Positions 35,532 through 47,897 of a stretch of DNA of 64,000 nucleotides are shown here, piece by piece. Origin of the DNA: Artemisia argyi (Eukaryota; Streptophyta; Magnoliopsida; Asterales; Asteraceae); contig CM060693.1 in assembly GCA_030686995.1 (NCBI GenBank), positions 117,393,228-117,457,227 of the forward strand, written 5' to 3'. A model generated the notes under the pieces. It worked only from the letters and a program-made list of their open reading frames with translations, did no database searches and was not told the origin of the DNA. The translations under genes were made by a program, and so were the position numbers. Each line of letters opens with the position of its first letter. Position 1 is the stretch's first letter.

Positions 35532-35978
35532 TGTAAGGAATTTTGGAAGATCCTACTGATGAAGTTCTACTGACAGGATTCTGCTGAAGCTATAGATGGT
35601 TTCTACTGACATAGTATTCCTGCTGAAGACTTACTGCTGACACAGTGTTCCTGCTGAAGACTTATTTCTACGGATATTATTAATCCGTATCTTTAGTATT
35701 TATTTGTTAGGATTTGCATGAGCTATATTAGGTAGTGATATGTATTGATTTTATATTAATTGTATTTTAGGGTTCCTTATGCTTATAAAAGGAACACATG
35801 TTTTATTGTTTAAAATACACATCTTTGAAACACTTTCAATCAAGAAGAATAGAGATCCATAGAGGATCATTGTTATTAGAAAAACCTTGTGAAACTTTGA
35901 TTGTGATTAATCATTATTCCGCTGTGCAAATAATCATTGTTTCTATTATCTTAGATTGGGCTAAAACGATTCTCTACA
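35532..35978 (+). repeat. 5' LTR of element E
   Basis: 447 bp from TGTAAGGAATTTTGG to TTCTCTACA. It contains a TATA box (CTTATAAAAGG, about 35782) and several CTGCTGA/CTACTGA words. It directly interrupts D's integrase motif. Confidence 0.8.
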
Positions 35979-35980
35979 AT

Positions 35981-35992
35981 TGGTATCAGAGA
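35981..35992 (+). promoter_or_regulatory. Primer-binding site of element E
   Basis: TGGTATCAGAGA, an 11/12 match to the initiator-Met tRNA site, two bases after the LTR end. Confidence 0.8.
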
Positions 35993-37151
35993 CCAGGGGC
36001 TCGTGAGATCTAGGGTTTATACAAGGTTGTTACTGTCGAAGTGCAGCAGGATTGAAAAAGGGTTATTGGTTTAATCGTATTTGGGAAAAGAAGAAAATAA
36101 CAAAGCGATTTTGTTTATTCAGGTTTGTCGACTACTGTATGAATTTAATATTTTTTTGCTTGAATCATTGATCAAGAATTGAATATTGCAAGTGGTAATT
36201 ATTTAATAGTAATTGGCCATATGAATTGAATGGGGATTTATATTCTATACTAGTTCTTGTCATTTGTGGAAGATTGATTTAATATCCTCGTACTAAGTTT
36301 ATTAGGGCCCCGTCGGTATTCTTGACTAATTGGTACAAAAGCATTAATCAAAGTCAAACCTAGTACTCCTTAATTGATAAGTGGGTATTAAATTGGTCTC
36401 ATATTAATGTTAATGATTATTGTTCTCATCACATGGGTCGGTGCTAATTTATTCACTTAGCAATTTATTAAGGGTTGGAGAATTAATAGTAACCTCGTAC
36501 TGAAAAAGATCATTGATTGGTTGAATTTAATTTTTCTTCAAACGTGGGTCGGCTCTTCGTGTCAGAGATTGAATATTAATTGTGTTTGAAGGTATTTATT
36601 TAACGAAGTGATCATAGGTTACTGATTATAAGATTTGTTTTGTGGTAAGGAGTATTATATTCAATTTAGTATTCATTGGATGTGATACATTGGTGGAATT
36701 AAAGGAATTGATTGGCTGATTTAGAACAGTAAAACCGCGTACTATATAATATTTAGCGAGGTGCAGTTGTTGATTATTTCATTGTGGGCTTCGATGCTAT
36801 TGATCTTGATTTTTGCAAAAGATTCACGTGGATCTGGTTATTAAATTGGTTTGTGGGGCAACATGGTTTGATACAATTAAGAGGGATTGTCGTTATCTGC
36901 TACTGTTGTTCTCATTAAGTTGTTGCTACTGTACAATCAATTGCTACTGATTTGGTTCCTCTGATATTGTTCTCGTTCCTGATGATCATTGCTGCTGAAA
37001 GTTTTTTTGTTTCTGCTGAAGCTTTGTGATTCTGCTGATTTATTACTGCTGATCACGTGTGGGGTAAGAATTATACATTGATTTGGATTGCGACTGTGCT
37101 AATTTGTTGTGGTATATTTATTGCCTGGTGATTGGTTGACTTTATTGCTAC

Positions 37152-38792
37152 TTGTGCTTGTGGTTTGTCGGGAATAAAACAAGGATTATTATTTTCATAA
37201 AAATGACTTCATTCGGATCAGATGATTCTCTTGAGACATTTGTCATGAAAGTTAGAAACTTGCTACCTATTCGTTCTAGAGTAGACAGGTCACAAGATGA
37301 AGGAAGAGATAAGGAAAGATGTACCACTCAAAGTGGATTGCTGGCAAGCTGTACTACAAAGGATCAACATGATCAAGTTGCTTTTATGGGCATTTCTCAG
37401 GTACATAATTCTCTTTGTGATTGTGATTCTAAATATCAAACTCTTAAAGAAGCTTATGATGATCTGAAACCAAAATATAATGCTAGTTTTATTGAAGCTC
37501 AAACTTACAAAGAAGCTTTTAAAACTTTAGAACAACAGAAAGTGTGGTTTCAAAAGAATCAGCTTGCCTATGAAGAGAAGATAAGAGTGTTGGAAAGAGA
37601 TTTAAAATGTGCTAATGATGAGTTAACATGGACTAAGAAAGTAAATGCTAAATTAGATTTAGAGAAACAAGAGGTGCAAGATAGGCTTAATAAAGAAGTG
37701 GCTAGGCATAAAGAATGGTTAATGTCAGGTGATAAATTAGCTAGCTGTCTTTATGGTAGTCAAGCTGTAAACTCAGGGATAGGGTTAGGCTTTAAAAAAT
37801 ATGTTGGCTTAGAGGCAAGGAATGATGTGGGTAAATCTACACCAGCAGGCTTAGCAAATTATGTTAAAGAAGGAGCTTTGCATGCTGTACCAGGACCTAT
37901 CAGAGGTGTATTTATGCCTACAACCAAAACCTCTGACTTTGATGGATCACACCATCTATATGGCAAAAAGTCAAGTGACTTGCCAGACCCTGATTGTAAG
38001 TCTACTGACTATGCCTCATGTGATTCAAGTGACAAGTCTTCCAAGGTCAATGTCCCTGTCCCTATTATTGTTAGTGTCCAAAGCTCAGAGTCCACCTCAA
38101 CTGAGTCTACCTCCTTTACTCCTACTTCTAGTGTTTCTACATCTAAGAGTAAAGTTGAGATTGAATCCAATGTTAGGGCACCCAAACAAGAATCCATTGT
38201 TGTTCAAGATTTACCTAGTTTCACTTGTAATAAATCTGATAAGAATACATACCATTCTAGGACTTCTTGTAATAAGAATGGTTGTTTTAATAAAAAGGCA
38301 AGTAATGTTAAGGATAAGTCTTTTAAGAAGAAAACTTGTTTTGTGTGTGGTAGTAAGTCTCATCTCATTAAGGATTGTGATTTTCATGAGAAGAGAATGG
38401 GTGTATGTGCTGACCAAAAGAGACCTAGACCAATGTGGACCAATGTTAGTGCTATTCCCCCATATGTTCCACAAACACATGTGAAAACCAGCAGACTCAA
38501 TCCTGCTGATAAATCAGTTTCTGCTGATAAGTCAGTTCCTGCTGGTAAGCCAGTTTCTGCTGGTAGACCTTTTCCAGCCGGTTGGAAAAGACATGTTGCT
38601 GGACCATTTTATAGACCTACTAACACTTACTTTCAAAATGGTTTTTGTCCTAGTTATTTTGACCCAATGTATATGGGGTGGGGGACAAGATGGGATAATG
38701 GTGTTAAGCCGTCAACAGGTTGTTCTTGGACACATAAGAGGAAAGGTTCATTCTGGGTACCCAAGAACAATAGTTCTTATCAGGTGCACTGA
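37152..38792 (+). CDS. Gag-like protein of element E (546 codons)
   Basis: Open frame; the first in-context Met may be at 37203 (MTSFGSDDSLETF). Residues ~85-190 form a predicted coiled coil (Leu/Lys/Glu-rich, YEEKIRVLERDLKCANDEL). A Ser/Thr-rich linker follows, then a CCHC zinc knuckle CFVCGSKSHLIKDC at residues 396-409. A Lys/Pro-rich tail contains repeats of SADKSV and SAGRPF and ends in FWVPKNNSSYQVH. It corresponds to the C-terminal half of a Copia gag. The N-terminal capsid-like half (the DUF4219/UBN2 type) is missing, and the frame ends where protease would begin. The frame is intact, so the protein could be made. The usual role is RNA packaging in virus-like particles. Confidence 0.75.
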   Translation: MCLWFVGNKTRIIIFIKMTSFGSDDSLETFVMKVRNLLPIRSRVDRSQDEGRDKERCTTQSGLLASCTTKDQHDQVAFMGISQVHNSLCDCDSKYQTLKEAYDDLKPKYNASFIEAQTYKEAFKTLEQQKVWFQKNQLAYEEKIRVLERDLKCANDELTWTKKVNAKLDLEKQEVQDRLNKEVARHKEWLMSGDKLASCLYGSQAVNSGIGLGFKKYVGLEARNDVGKSTPAGLANYVKEGALHAVPGPIRGVFMPTTKTSDFDGSHHLYGKKSSDLPDPDCKSTDYASCDSSDKSSKVNVPVPIIVSVQSSESTSTESTSFTPTSSVSTSKSKVEIESNVRAPKQESIVVQDLPSFTCNKSDKNTYHSRTSCNKNGCFNKKASNVKDKSFKKKTCFVCGSKSHLIKDCDFHEKRMGVCADQKRPRPMWTNVSAIPPYVPQTHVKTSRLNPADKSVSADKSVPAGKPVSAGRPFPAGWKRHVAGPFYRPTNTYFQNGFCPSYFDPMYMGWGTRWDNGVKPSTGCSWTHKRKGSFWVPKNNSSYQVH

Positions 38793-39648
38793 TTGAGGGG
38801 AGGCATAAGCCTAAGGGGAGGCTTATTGTTGTATTCTATGTATACTAACCATTTTGCAGCTGTTGGATCCTCATACGCCTAAGGGGAGGCTTAGTGTTTC
38901 TACTGACACTACATGTTTCTTTGGTTTCTACTGATGTTAGATGGTATATTTTACATATTTTGTATTTCTTTTTTTTTCTTTCTTTTATTTAGATTAAAAA
39001 AAATAATAAAATAAAATAAAATAAAAAATAAATAAATAAATAAATAAATAAAACAAAAAAAAAATAAAAATAAAAAAAACAAAAAAAAAACTAACTAACA
39101 TATTTGTATAGTTTTGTGTATGTTGTATGCAGGTTTGGTGTTGATTCTTATCACACTCTTTCTGGTCATCAACTTACCTGATGTTGACTATTCCATCAAA
39201 AAGTTGGCTAGTCCAAAGGGTACAGCTTTGGTAAAGACTCATCAAATCTGTTGATAGCTGTAATGGTTTGCTCAAAATCATAGGGTTTTCAACTCACCCA
39301 TGCTTTACTGTTGAGTAGTTGAAATGGTTGTCAATTGACCATGGATTTTTACTTTATGGATTCCAAATAATTGGCTAGCCCACATGTATATGGCTTGTGG
39401 TAAAGGCAGTGGAAAACCATATTTGGTATTCAATTGACCAAGATGATAATTCATCAATTATTGACTAGTCCTGAGCAAACGGCTAAAGGTAAAGACATAT
39501 CAAATCCATTTATAGCTGATGATTTGCTAAAAATCATATTCTTGGGTTATCATCATGTTGAGAGCCAATTTAATCATGTTGAGAGCCAAATATTACTAAG
39601 TATAGAAACAGTTTTTGTAATACATCATGTTGAGAGCCAATTTAATCA

Positions 39649-40819
39649 TTGATAAACTCATTTCTGGAAAATTTACATCATTGACAAAAAGTTAGTTCAC
39701 CCAGCCTAGTTTCCAAAACATCCACCCGTTTGACAAAAGGATTTATAACGAATAACTTATGAACTTCCAAACTTTCCCAAAAACTGCCCAGAATCTGCCG
39801 AAACAGCCCAAACACCTTAATTCATGGCTATATATCTTTATGATCGAGACCCGTAGAACACCAAACGAGGATCGTGGAGTACCGTTTCAACATATTTATA
39901 CGAAAATTGGTTATTAACTTAACGAGACGTGAAAAACATATTTTTCGACGATAAGCGTTATTTTCAAAACTAACGAGTGGTATCGATAACATACGTATTT
40001 GCATGTGTAGCATCATTTCATTTCTTACATTAGACCGTATCATCCATATTAGGTTGCGGTTAGAGATCGAACCTCATTTCTGTGTATCCACTTTTGTCAT
40101 CGTAGCTATCGCACCAGGTGAGTCATAGCCCCTACTCTTTTAATTGTTTTGTAAACTCTTTGGGGGAGAATACATGCTCGTTTTACTTAAACGCATTACT
40201 CGCTTTACATGGTTGATTACCTGCATTTCATTGGTATGTTTGATTACCTGCATTTCATGGGATTGTCATCATTGTTAATATAACCTCATTATTAAAATTG
40301 TTTATATAGCGGTCTTGTTACACTTATCTTTGAATTGAGATTCAAGCATTATTTTGTTCACACAAACCAAAACACATTTGGCAGTGGGTTGTAAACACAC
40401 AGGTTACAAGTCTCTTATGGCGGGACTTGGAACTGAGTGGATTTACGATGCCTTTGCTGGGACATCTTCATCCATATGCATTACATTCTTTCTCACAAGA
40501 CTCTATGAACTCACCAACCTCGTGTTGACACTTTAGCATGTATTTTCAGGTTTTAAGCAATGACACGCTACAGGAGGTTTTGGCAGGGCATGACATGATC
40601 ATAGAAGACTCTGATTTATTCATTTGGGGACCGTTCTAAATTATTTTTAAGGCCTACTTCCGCACTACTTTTGACAATGTAAATTCAACATTTTTGATTA
40701 ATCTATTTTATTCTAAATGATTCAAGTGAAAACCATTTTGTACTTGTGTTGTGGTACCAATTGAGTTACACCCCAGCTGCTTGTATGCTTCCGCTGGACT
40801 CGATTTTGGGGGTGTGACA
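39649..40819 (+). repeat. 3' LTR of element D, 5'-truncated
   Basis: Matches 32166-33519 of the 5' LTR, with an internal deletion of about 185 bases (the segment between CGAGACCCGTA and GAACACCAAACGAGG). Ends TGTGACA at 40819. The junction with element E shares TCAT, suggesting microhomology-mediated deletion. Confidence 0.8.
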
Positions 40820-40824
40820 AATCT

Positions 40825-41744
40825 ATAGATAATTCATTTGCTAGATTTAACAACTTAATCAGCAGTTTAGAAGCACTCGACGAGGAAATTTCTGTCAAAA
40901 GTTGTGTTAAGAAATATCTCAGGGCTTTACATCCGAAGTGGAGAGCAAAGGTCACGGCAATTGAAGAATCCAAAGACTTGGCATCTTTATCATTCGATGA
41001 GGTCATTGGTAACTTGAAGGTCCATGAGTTAATCATCAAAAATGATTCCGAAATTGTAAATAGTAAGGTGGAAACAAAATCAATTGCATTAAAAGCTAAA
41101 AAGGAATTAAGTGATGATGAAGACTCAAGCTCGGAAAGTGATGATGAAATGCATTGGCAGTTAGAGATTTCAAGAAATTTTTTAAGCGAAGAGGAAGATT
41201 TGTAAGACAACCACGAGAGGAAAAGAAAGCTCCTCAAAAATCTCGTGAAGATAGATACATCAAAGGTGAGAAGAGATGTTTTGGATGTGGTGATACAAGA
41301 CACTTAGTTGGAGATTGTCCACACCAAACAAGGGACAAAAACCAAAGGGCATATGTTAGCGGTGCTTGGATTGATGGCGAAGAAGATGATAAGAGTGAGA
41401 CTTGTCTCATGGCCGGATCTTCAAAAGAGGTACGTACCGATACCAATTTCCACACTTTTGATATTTACTCACTAGATTCACTTGACGTAGACAATGAATA
41501 TGATAAAATTTGTGAATTGAGTAAAAAGATAATTGTAAAAAACAAATCTCTAAAATCCACCAAATCTAAATTAGAAAAAGAAATATTGGAACTAAAAGAG
41601 ATATTATTTAGACTTGAGAAAGGAAAAGAAATCGCTTTGGAATGTAAAATGTGCAAACTTCTTAAAATTGAAAATGAGGAACTCAAAGAGGAAGCCTCAA
41701 AATTAAATAAGTTTGAAAGTGCACTCATTCTCTTAGACAACTGA
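40825..41744 (+). pseudogene. Element A gag, second part, with zinc knuckle
   Basis: Resumes in frame after element D with [20 protein letters not shown] and [20 protein letters not shown]. An acidic stretch near 41110-41140 follows. A one-base loss near 41149 shifts the frame into [24 protein letters not shown] knuckle CFGCGDTRHLVGDC lies at 41277-41318. A coiled-coil segment runs to the stop at 41744. Confidence 0.85.
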
Positions 41745-42351
41745 TAGGAGTTCAAAAGGCTTCCGACGATAAAACCGGTATAGGTTATAACTTTTTTGAA
41801 GCAACACCAAACATATCAAAACAAATAAAATTTGTAAAGTCCCAGTCGGACCTGGCTACTGGAGACGGTCCCTCAAATCCACCCAACGGTCCCTCACCTT
41901 TAAAGGACCATCCCATCGATAAAGGACCGTCCCCAGTAAGGAAGACTGTGACCTTACCCAAACTCATTATAGATTCTGGTTCAAAAAAGTCAATACTAGA
42001 AAAACCAGAAACACCCATTGCTAGTATAGAAGAAGTAAAACAATTCTATAGACCAATACTAAAACCAGGACTAGGATACAACAAACCAACTATAAGATCT
42101 ACACTCCATCCCCTAGGAGAACAAATATACCAAATAGACAAACAGGATCAAAAACAGCTAAATATAAAAATCATTATAAGAACTACTCCATGAATTGGAA
42201 AAATGATTTCCCTCCGATGGGATTCTACACACCATTTCCACACCCTAGACAAATGCAACAAATGTATAGAATGTTTGGCGCTAACAACTTTAGACCCATG
42301 AGATATTGGGGACCATATGTTTGAGTTTGTATGTGTTATCACTAGATATGC
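41745..42351 (+). pseudogene. Element A gag-protease linker, decayed
   Basis: Frame-shifted continuation of the polyprotein. It includes a Pro-rich block encoded by a GC-rich sequence at 41861-41934 that closely resembles the palindromic cluster in element A's own LTR. Then follow KPGLGYNKPTIRS and a Phe/Pro-rich section before protease. Confidence 0.6.
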
Positions 42352-43128
42352 TTGGGAATTGGCCTGGAGCCCACCGAATGGGTCAAGGATAGCGGATGCA
42401 CAAATCACATGACGGGTAATCGCAAGCTATTCTCATCATACAATGCAAGTGTTGGAGGTAACGTTACATTTGGTAGTAAGCTCAAGGGCAATATCATTGG
42501 CAAAGGTACGATCACTCATAACTCTCTTACTATTACTAATGTAGAACATGTGGATAATCTAGGTTTTAATTTGCTTAGTATTAGTCAAATCTGTAATAAT
42601 GGTTGCAAGGTAATCTTTTCCAAAGACAATAGTGAGATAATTAAAAACGGAAAATTTATTGCAAAAGGCATTAGAAAAGGTAACCTATACGTTATGAAAA
42701 TTAGTAACAAACCTAGTGAGAACATATGCTTAGCTACGGTTAATGATAACTCTACTTTATGGCATAGAAGATTAGGACACGCAAACATGCGTCTAATACA
42801 ATCATTGTCTTCTAAGGATCTAGTTAGAAACCTTCCCAAACTTAGGTTCGATCAACACTTTTGTGATGCTTGCAAGGTTGGAAAACAAGCTTACTCCAGT
42901 CATAAACCTAAGAACATGATCTCAAACATCTAGATGTCTAGAACTTCTTCACATGGATCTCTTCGGTCCTTCCGCCATACGGAGTTATGAAGGAAATCTC
43001 TACACTCTAGCGATCGTAGACGATTACTCTAGGAACACTTGGACTAGGTTTCTTAAACACATGACAGAAACTTTCGATCAATTCAAAATATTTAGTAAGA
43101 AAATTCAAAATCAATTAGGATGCAACAT
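42352..43128 (+). pseudogene. Element A protease and integrase, first part
   Basis: The aspartic protease active-site motif DSGCTNHMTGN starts at 42388. GAG-pre-integrase follows (LWHRRLGHANM and FCDACKVGK, the HHCC zinc site). After a stop at 42931-42933 and a frame change comes the start of the integrase core: HMDLFGPSAIRSYEG and VDDYSRNTW, carrying the first catalytic Asp. Sequence is interrupted at 43128 by element B and resumes at 61588. Confidence 0.88.
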
Positions 43129-46100
43129 TGTGACATTTCAAAAATTTCATGTCATTAATCTTAAGAGTATTTAACTATTCTATTTTTAAATAATTAATTT
43201 CGTCAGAAGTTATCCATGTACGTTCAATTCATTCAACCGCGACTAGACTACGTCCATTTTACAATTTCTATGCATCATTGTTTCCTAACAATCCTATTTT
43301 AAAAGTCACTTTTCAATTTTTCCATTTTTACGTAAACCTTGCACCGTTACGTTTTACCGGATTTAAATTTACGTTTTAAGGTTTTGACAAAGTGAACCAA
43401 CCCTAGACTATGATAATTTACATATTTATGAATTTTTAAACTATTTCATGTTTACAGATGAGTTTTATACTTGTCGTGTCATTTTTATAGCTTACGTCAC
43501 TTTTATAAAAAACCGGTGTCACCGAACGTGTTTTCGACTCACGGTTTCAGTTTTAACGACGTTTAAACACTTTGATAAACCCATGACTCAACTAATATAT
43601 TAAAAGTAGTTATTTTAACAAGTTTTAACATTTTTACAAATTTAGTATTTTTACGTTACCGGCTTTTACGTTTTTGAATCTTAAAACCTCCACGTTTTCA
43701 ATTACCTGGATCAAAGTACACATTGTAACTCAAATTTAACACAAAATCAATCCCACTTTCCTTCCCCACACACCATGAACGACCCAAAAGCCACATGGAT
43801 GCATATCCATGTGGTGAGTCATGTTGTGGTGTCAAACTCTTGCAAAAATTAAAACACATGTACTCCACTACACCCTTTCTCATATATACACTTTATTTTT
43901 ATACTTACATAGAACATATCACCAAAATCTCTCAACTCCCTTCTCCTCCTTCTTGTGTGAACGAGCCAATACAGCTCCAAACACCTTATTATTTCAATTT
44001 TTACCAAGTATATTGATCTTAGGTTGAAGGTGTTGTAGTTCCTATTTAGTCCTTGGGTTTGTTTCTTCATAATCGCCATCAAACATCACATCATCAACAC
44101 AAATTTTTCTTGGATTCAAGGGCTGAAGTTAAAGTGTTATTGGGAGGATTTGATTATGATTGAAATCATCTAGGAGTTGTGGTCTTGGTCTATTGTTGGT
44201 TCAAACTAAACATTGTATGTATTGATTTTGAAATTGATTTTTGGGACTGTTTTAGATCAGCAGCAAAAACGAATTGGTGTGAAATGTTTTTGGCTTATTA
44301 CCTACTGGGAAATTACATTTTTAGATAGATATAGGTCTAAGCTTCATGTGGTGAGTTGGAGGAATTTTTATCTCCTCCGGATGATCAAGTTATGCCCAAA
44401 TTAGTAAAACTAGTCAAAGTAGGTAACTTGCAGATTGTTTGTGTGTTAATGATAAATTTTTGGCTTCGAGCCTACTGAAGCTTTTCATAAATGGATAGTA
44501 GAATATCTCAGGTCCTAGTGGCGAGTTGGCCGGAAAACCAACTATTCCGGATGGTCGAGATACGACCAAAACCGTGGAAATATATTTAGTGTGTACCCAG
44601 AAATTGTAATGCAGGTTGTTTCACTTGTGATTAATAAATTTTGAACTAGGGGCTACTGAATTTTTACATGGGTGAAGGGTACAACATATGAGGACCATGT
44701 GGCTAGTTGGAGGGTTTACCAATTCCTCCGGATGAGGGAGATTTGGTCATTTTACGAAAACTAGTCAATTCTGAACTACTGTTTGAAAAAGGTGTTTAAC
44801 TCCCGATTTTTGTGCTATAGTGTTGGGTTTTAAACCATGGCTCAGTAGTAGACATCTTAGGATAACACCTCCAATTGGTCTCACTTAAATTTCTATCATA
44901 TTTTAGGATTTATGGCCATGTTCGTAAGAGATTAAAATTCAGAAAATATTATGGGTTGGATGTTCAGGGGTAAAATAGTCTTTTCACATGATTCTGAATC
45001 TTTTAAAAGTTGAGGCCTGGATTTTTGAAAACTAGACTCCAAGAGCTTTCTAGGGGTGAAGTCCTTGTATTCATATCATTTATAGATTAGGAGTTAAGGG
45101 TTTATAAAATAAAGTCAAATCCATAATTTAATATTTTACGTCTTGTCTTGAACTCTAAAACGTGTAGATACACATAGGTAAAAAAAGAATTGAGGGATGA
45201 AACTTGGTAGGTGTTTTTATTACCTATAAGACCTGGTCGAACATCAATCTTAGAGTGAAAATATCTTGGGGTAAGTCTTAGTGCAATGCCATGCTTATCT
45301 CGGAAACATATCTCGTGATCATTTGATTTACTTTTTCATATCACTCTTCTTTATCATTCTAAGTCGCGTCAGGTCTTTTAGGTTGTGCTTAGACGCTTCG
45401 CACTTGTCCGAAGATCCATTTTACTTCTGATCTCGTTGCTCTTAAGGTGAGTTCATAGCCTCGCCTTTACTTATTTAAATGTTTTATAAACCTCGCGAGG
45501 GGGATACATGCTAGTTTCTACAAACTGAATAGAAATAGTTATTGGTATGCTGGACCCGATTATATGATTATAGTGATTGAATGCTTCTTGCCAATTAAGT
45601 ACCCACCATGAAACCATTAATTCCATAGGGAAACGCTATTATTATGGATATGCATATTAGGCTTGGCTGGCTTTGACCGGGTGAGTAGCGCCTCATACAT
45701 AACGGTCACATAATATTAAGAGTTTGGGGTAAACTGGCAATTTTTACCTCGGGGCACAAAATCATGGTTAAGGTTCGGTTTCATAAATCTCTACACTATA
45801 ATCTGATTACCCGACATGTATTTGTTATATGTCTATTGATAAATAATGCTTGTATTCAAGTTATTACTTATTTAAACTCTATGAATTCCCTCAACTTTAT
45901 GTTGACTTTTTAGCATGTATTTTCTCAGGTATTAGTTTTGTTAGCGGAGAATTGGGAGCAATCGGAGTTGCATGGATATCAAATATTGACGGACTTATTT
46001 TCTACACATTCGATAACTTTTTATCTTTAAAATACATATATGTGTTATGTTTTAGTTCTTGTAACTCAAGTTTTAAAAAGAAATTGTTGGGACCTTTGTA

Positions 46101-46232
46101 CTCTGATCAAATCGAATGTGACATTTTATTAAACGTCTCTTTTGAGGTCGTTTTATGTAACTTGTTTTTATGAACTATGAAGTGACACCCAAATTGGTAT
46201 TCCGCTGCGTTCTAAATTTTGGGGGTGTCACA
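43129..46232 (+). repeat. 5' LTR of element B (3.1 kb)
   Basis: Runs from TGTGACATTTC to GGGGGTGTCACA. Open frames inside it (for example minus 43698-43883) recur in the 3' LTR and are not genes. Compared with the 3' LTR it differs at roughly one or two positions per hundred where I compared them. Confidence 0.85.
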
Positions 46233-46235
46233 GAA

Positions 46236-46247
46236 TGGCATCAGAGC
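46236..46247 (+). promoter_or_regulatory. Primer-binding site of element B
   Basis: TGGCATCAGAGC, three bases after the LTR end. Confidence 0.85.
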
Positions 46248-47897
46248 ATTAGTTATAGCGAATTAGGTCGTTTTTAAAACCTAAACTATAACTGATTTTC
46301 AAAATTTTTTATAAGTCTTTCACCATTGTTCGATATCTGCGTACGCTTGCTCCTAGGTAACTTATATGCTCTATTTTGCATCGATACTTATATTAGATGA
46401 ATAATGAGTATATCCCCTAGTCATGATTTCGCTCTCTCATGCCTATCTTATGATGTCATACTATTTATTTTATATCGGTCGGTTATTTATACCCTGACCA
46501 CTCCGATTATCACGTACTTTTTGTTTTCTTATTTTCTCCCTCGAACGTCGATACTAGTATTGTATAAGGATACTTGTACATATATGTGTTACACTCTTCT
46601 CAAATTCTTACGCATGTGTGTAGTATTATGATATGTATTAATGAGTTCGTTTACTTTAACCTTTTATGAACGATGCGGTGATCTCCGAAACATTTTCACT
46701 ACTTTACTTTATTTCCTTTTGATGATATTGACATTCGGTGTACTTTGTCAATTCCACTAGTAATTTTATTCTTCAACTTTTGAATCACGTATGTTGTTTT
46801 CATTATCCATTGTTGTGCCATCCTTTGGCACTTACCTTAGGGAATGCGATTGACTAATGTCATATTATTATTCTCGTTACTTCTTCTTATGATTTTGATG
46901 AATCATGTCATTAATTAGGCATCCTTTTATTTATTGTAACACTTGATCTTATTTTGTATTTTGTTTTGTGATGGACATACTTAAGTAGGATGATTTATAA
47001 TCGTCTTATTGAAATGAATTGGGACGCTTCTTCATTTGAATAAGGAAATTATAAACCGCCGAACCATAAATTCATAGATCATCACTTACATGGATTGGGA
47101 CGCCTCTTTATGTAATTCACGAGTTATGAATGAGGGGGCTTATGCGTATCCACCATAGCGTGCGTACGAACCATTCTTTGGGCTATGAACTCCTCTCGAC
47201 TCATAATTTATTATGTGGATTTTTCCGATTTTGTATCGACCTCCGCGAGCTTGATAAGCTAATAGTAATGTACTATTATTCGCTTCCATGAATTGACGAC
47301 TTGATAAATTCCATGTCTCCTATTATCTTATTGCCAATACTTTTATTCTATCCTTTCCTTTAAGGACCCTCATGACATTCTATTCGTTTCCTCATACCAT
47401 TTCTTACACATTAGGTGATTTCTATCACTTGTTCTATCTTCGTTGCTACCTTTTTACTTTGTCAAAATCCCGAGCACAAAATGCATTAAGCACCTCCATG
47501 GGCTTCTATAAAAATTTTATGCGTCTTTATGAAAATTTTACAAATACTTCACAAGTGTTTAAATTACCAAAATGACCTTCTTAAGTTAAAGAGTCGGTTC
47601 TAACCACCCTCTTTTTAAAAATCATAACCAATATTTATAATGACACCATGCCCTATATTTCAAATTACAATTTTTATACATCATATTTTAATCACGTCTT
47701 GAGGATATGACTGATTTAAACTTCGTTTCAACTAATGATTCCTAAAAATTTGAAAATAGACATTCTACAATCACAACCATAAACCCGAGTTTCAACATGG
47801 TTTTTATACATGCTTCCATCCCAAAAATCTTTAAAACGACCAAAAATGATTAAGAAGAATTGAGCGCCGGGACGTCGCTCTCTTAAGGGGTACGTGC
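46248..47897 (+). other. Non-coding interior of element B
   Basis: About 1.65 kb without any gag or pol motif in any frame. A polypurine-like stretch (TTAAGGGG, ending about 47890) precedes the 3' LTR by a few bases. Confidence 0.75.

Larger units (their letters stand above)
35532..39648 (+). mobile_element. Copia-type gag-bearing element E, truncated, nested in D
   Basis: 5' LTR 35532-35978, primer site 35981-35992, leader, then a single gag-like open frame 37152-38792. No protease, integrase, reverse transcriptase or 3' LTR follows. The 3' side ends at about 39648, where D's 3' LTR resumes at an internal position, so the end was lost by deletion. The tail 38793-39433 is low complexity, including an (AAAT)n run at 38993-39090. 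Near 39548-39648 it has three copies of CATGTTGAGAGCCAATTTAA-like sequence. Confidence 0.7.
30547..40819 (+). mobile_element. LTR retrotransposon D (Gypsy-type), decayed, inserted in A gag
   Basis: Bounded by TGTCACAACTCG at 30547 and TGTGACA ending at 40819, with target duplication aatct at 30542-30546 and 40820-40824. The 5' LTR is 30547 to about 33519; the partial 3' LTR is 39649-40819. The interior holds an eroded Gypsy integrase and a nested Copia-type element E. The first ~1.6 kb of the 3' LTR and most of pol are deleted. Confidence 0.85.

Noticed and set aside
37861..38484. 207-codon overlapping frame in element E gag region
   Set aside because: Leu-rich out-of-frame shadow of the gag frame with its CCHC knuckle.
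30547..40819. Reading D as a complete element with two full LTRs
   Set aside because: The 3' LTR lacks the first 1.6 kb and an internal segment, and the interior is truncated by E.
43698..43883. Small minus-strand open frame repeated at 48467-48652
   Set aside because: It is the same LTR sequence of element B twice, not a gene pair.
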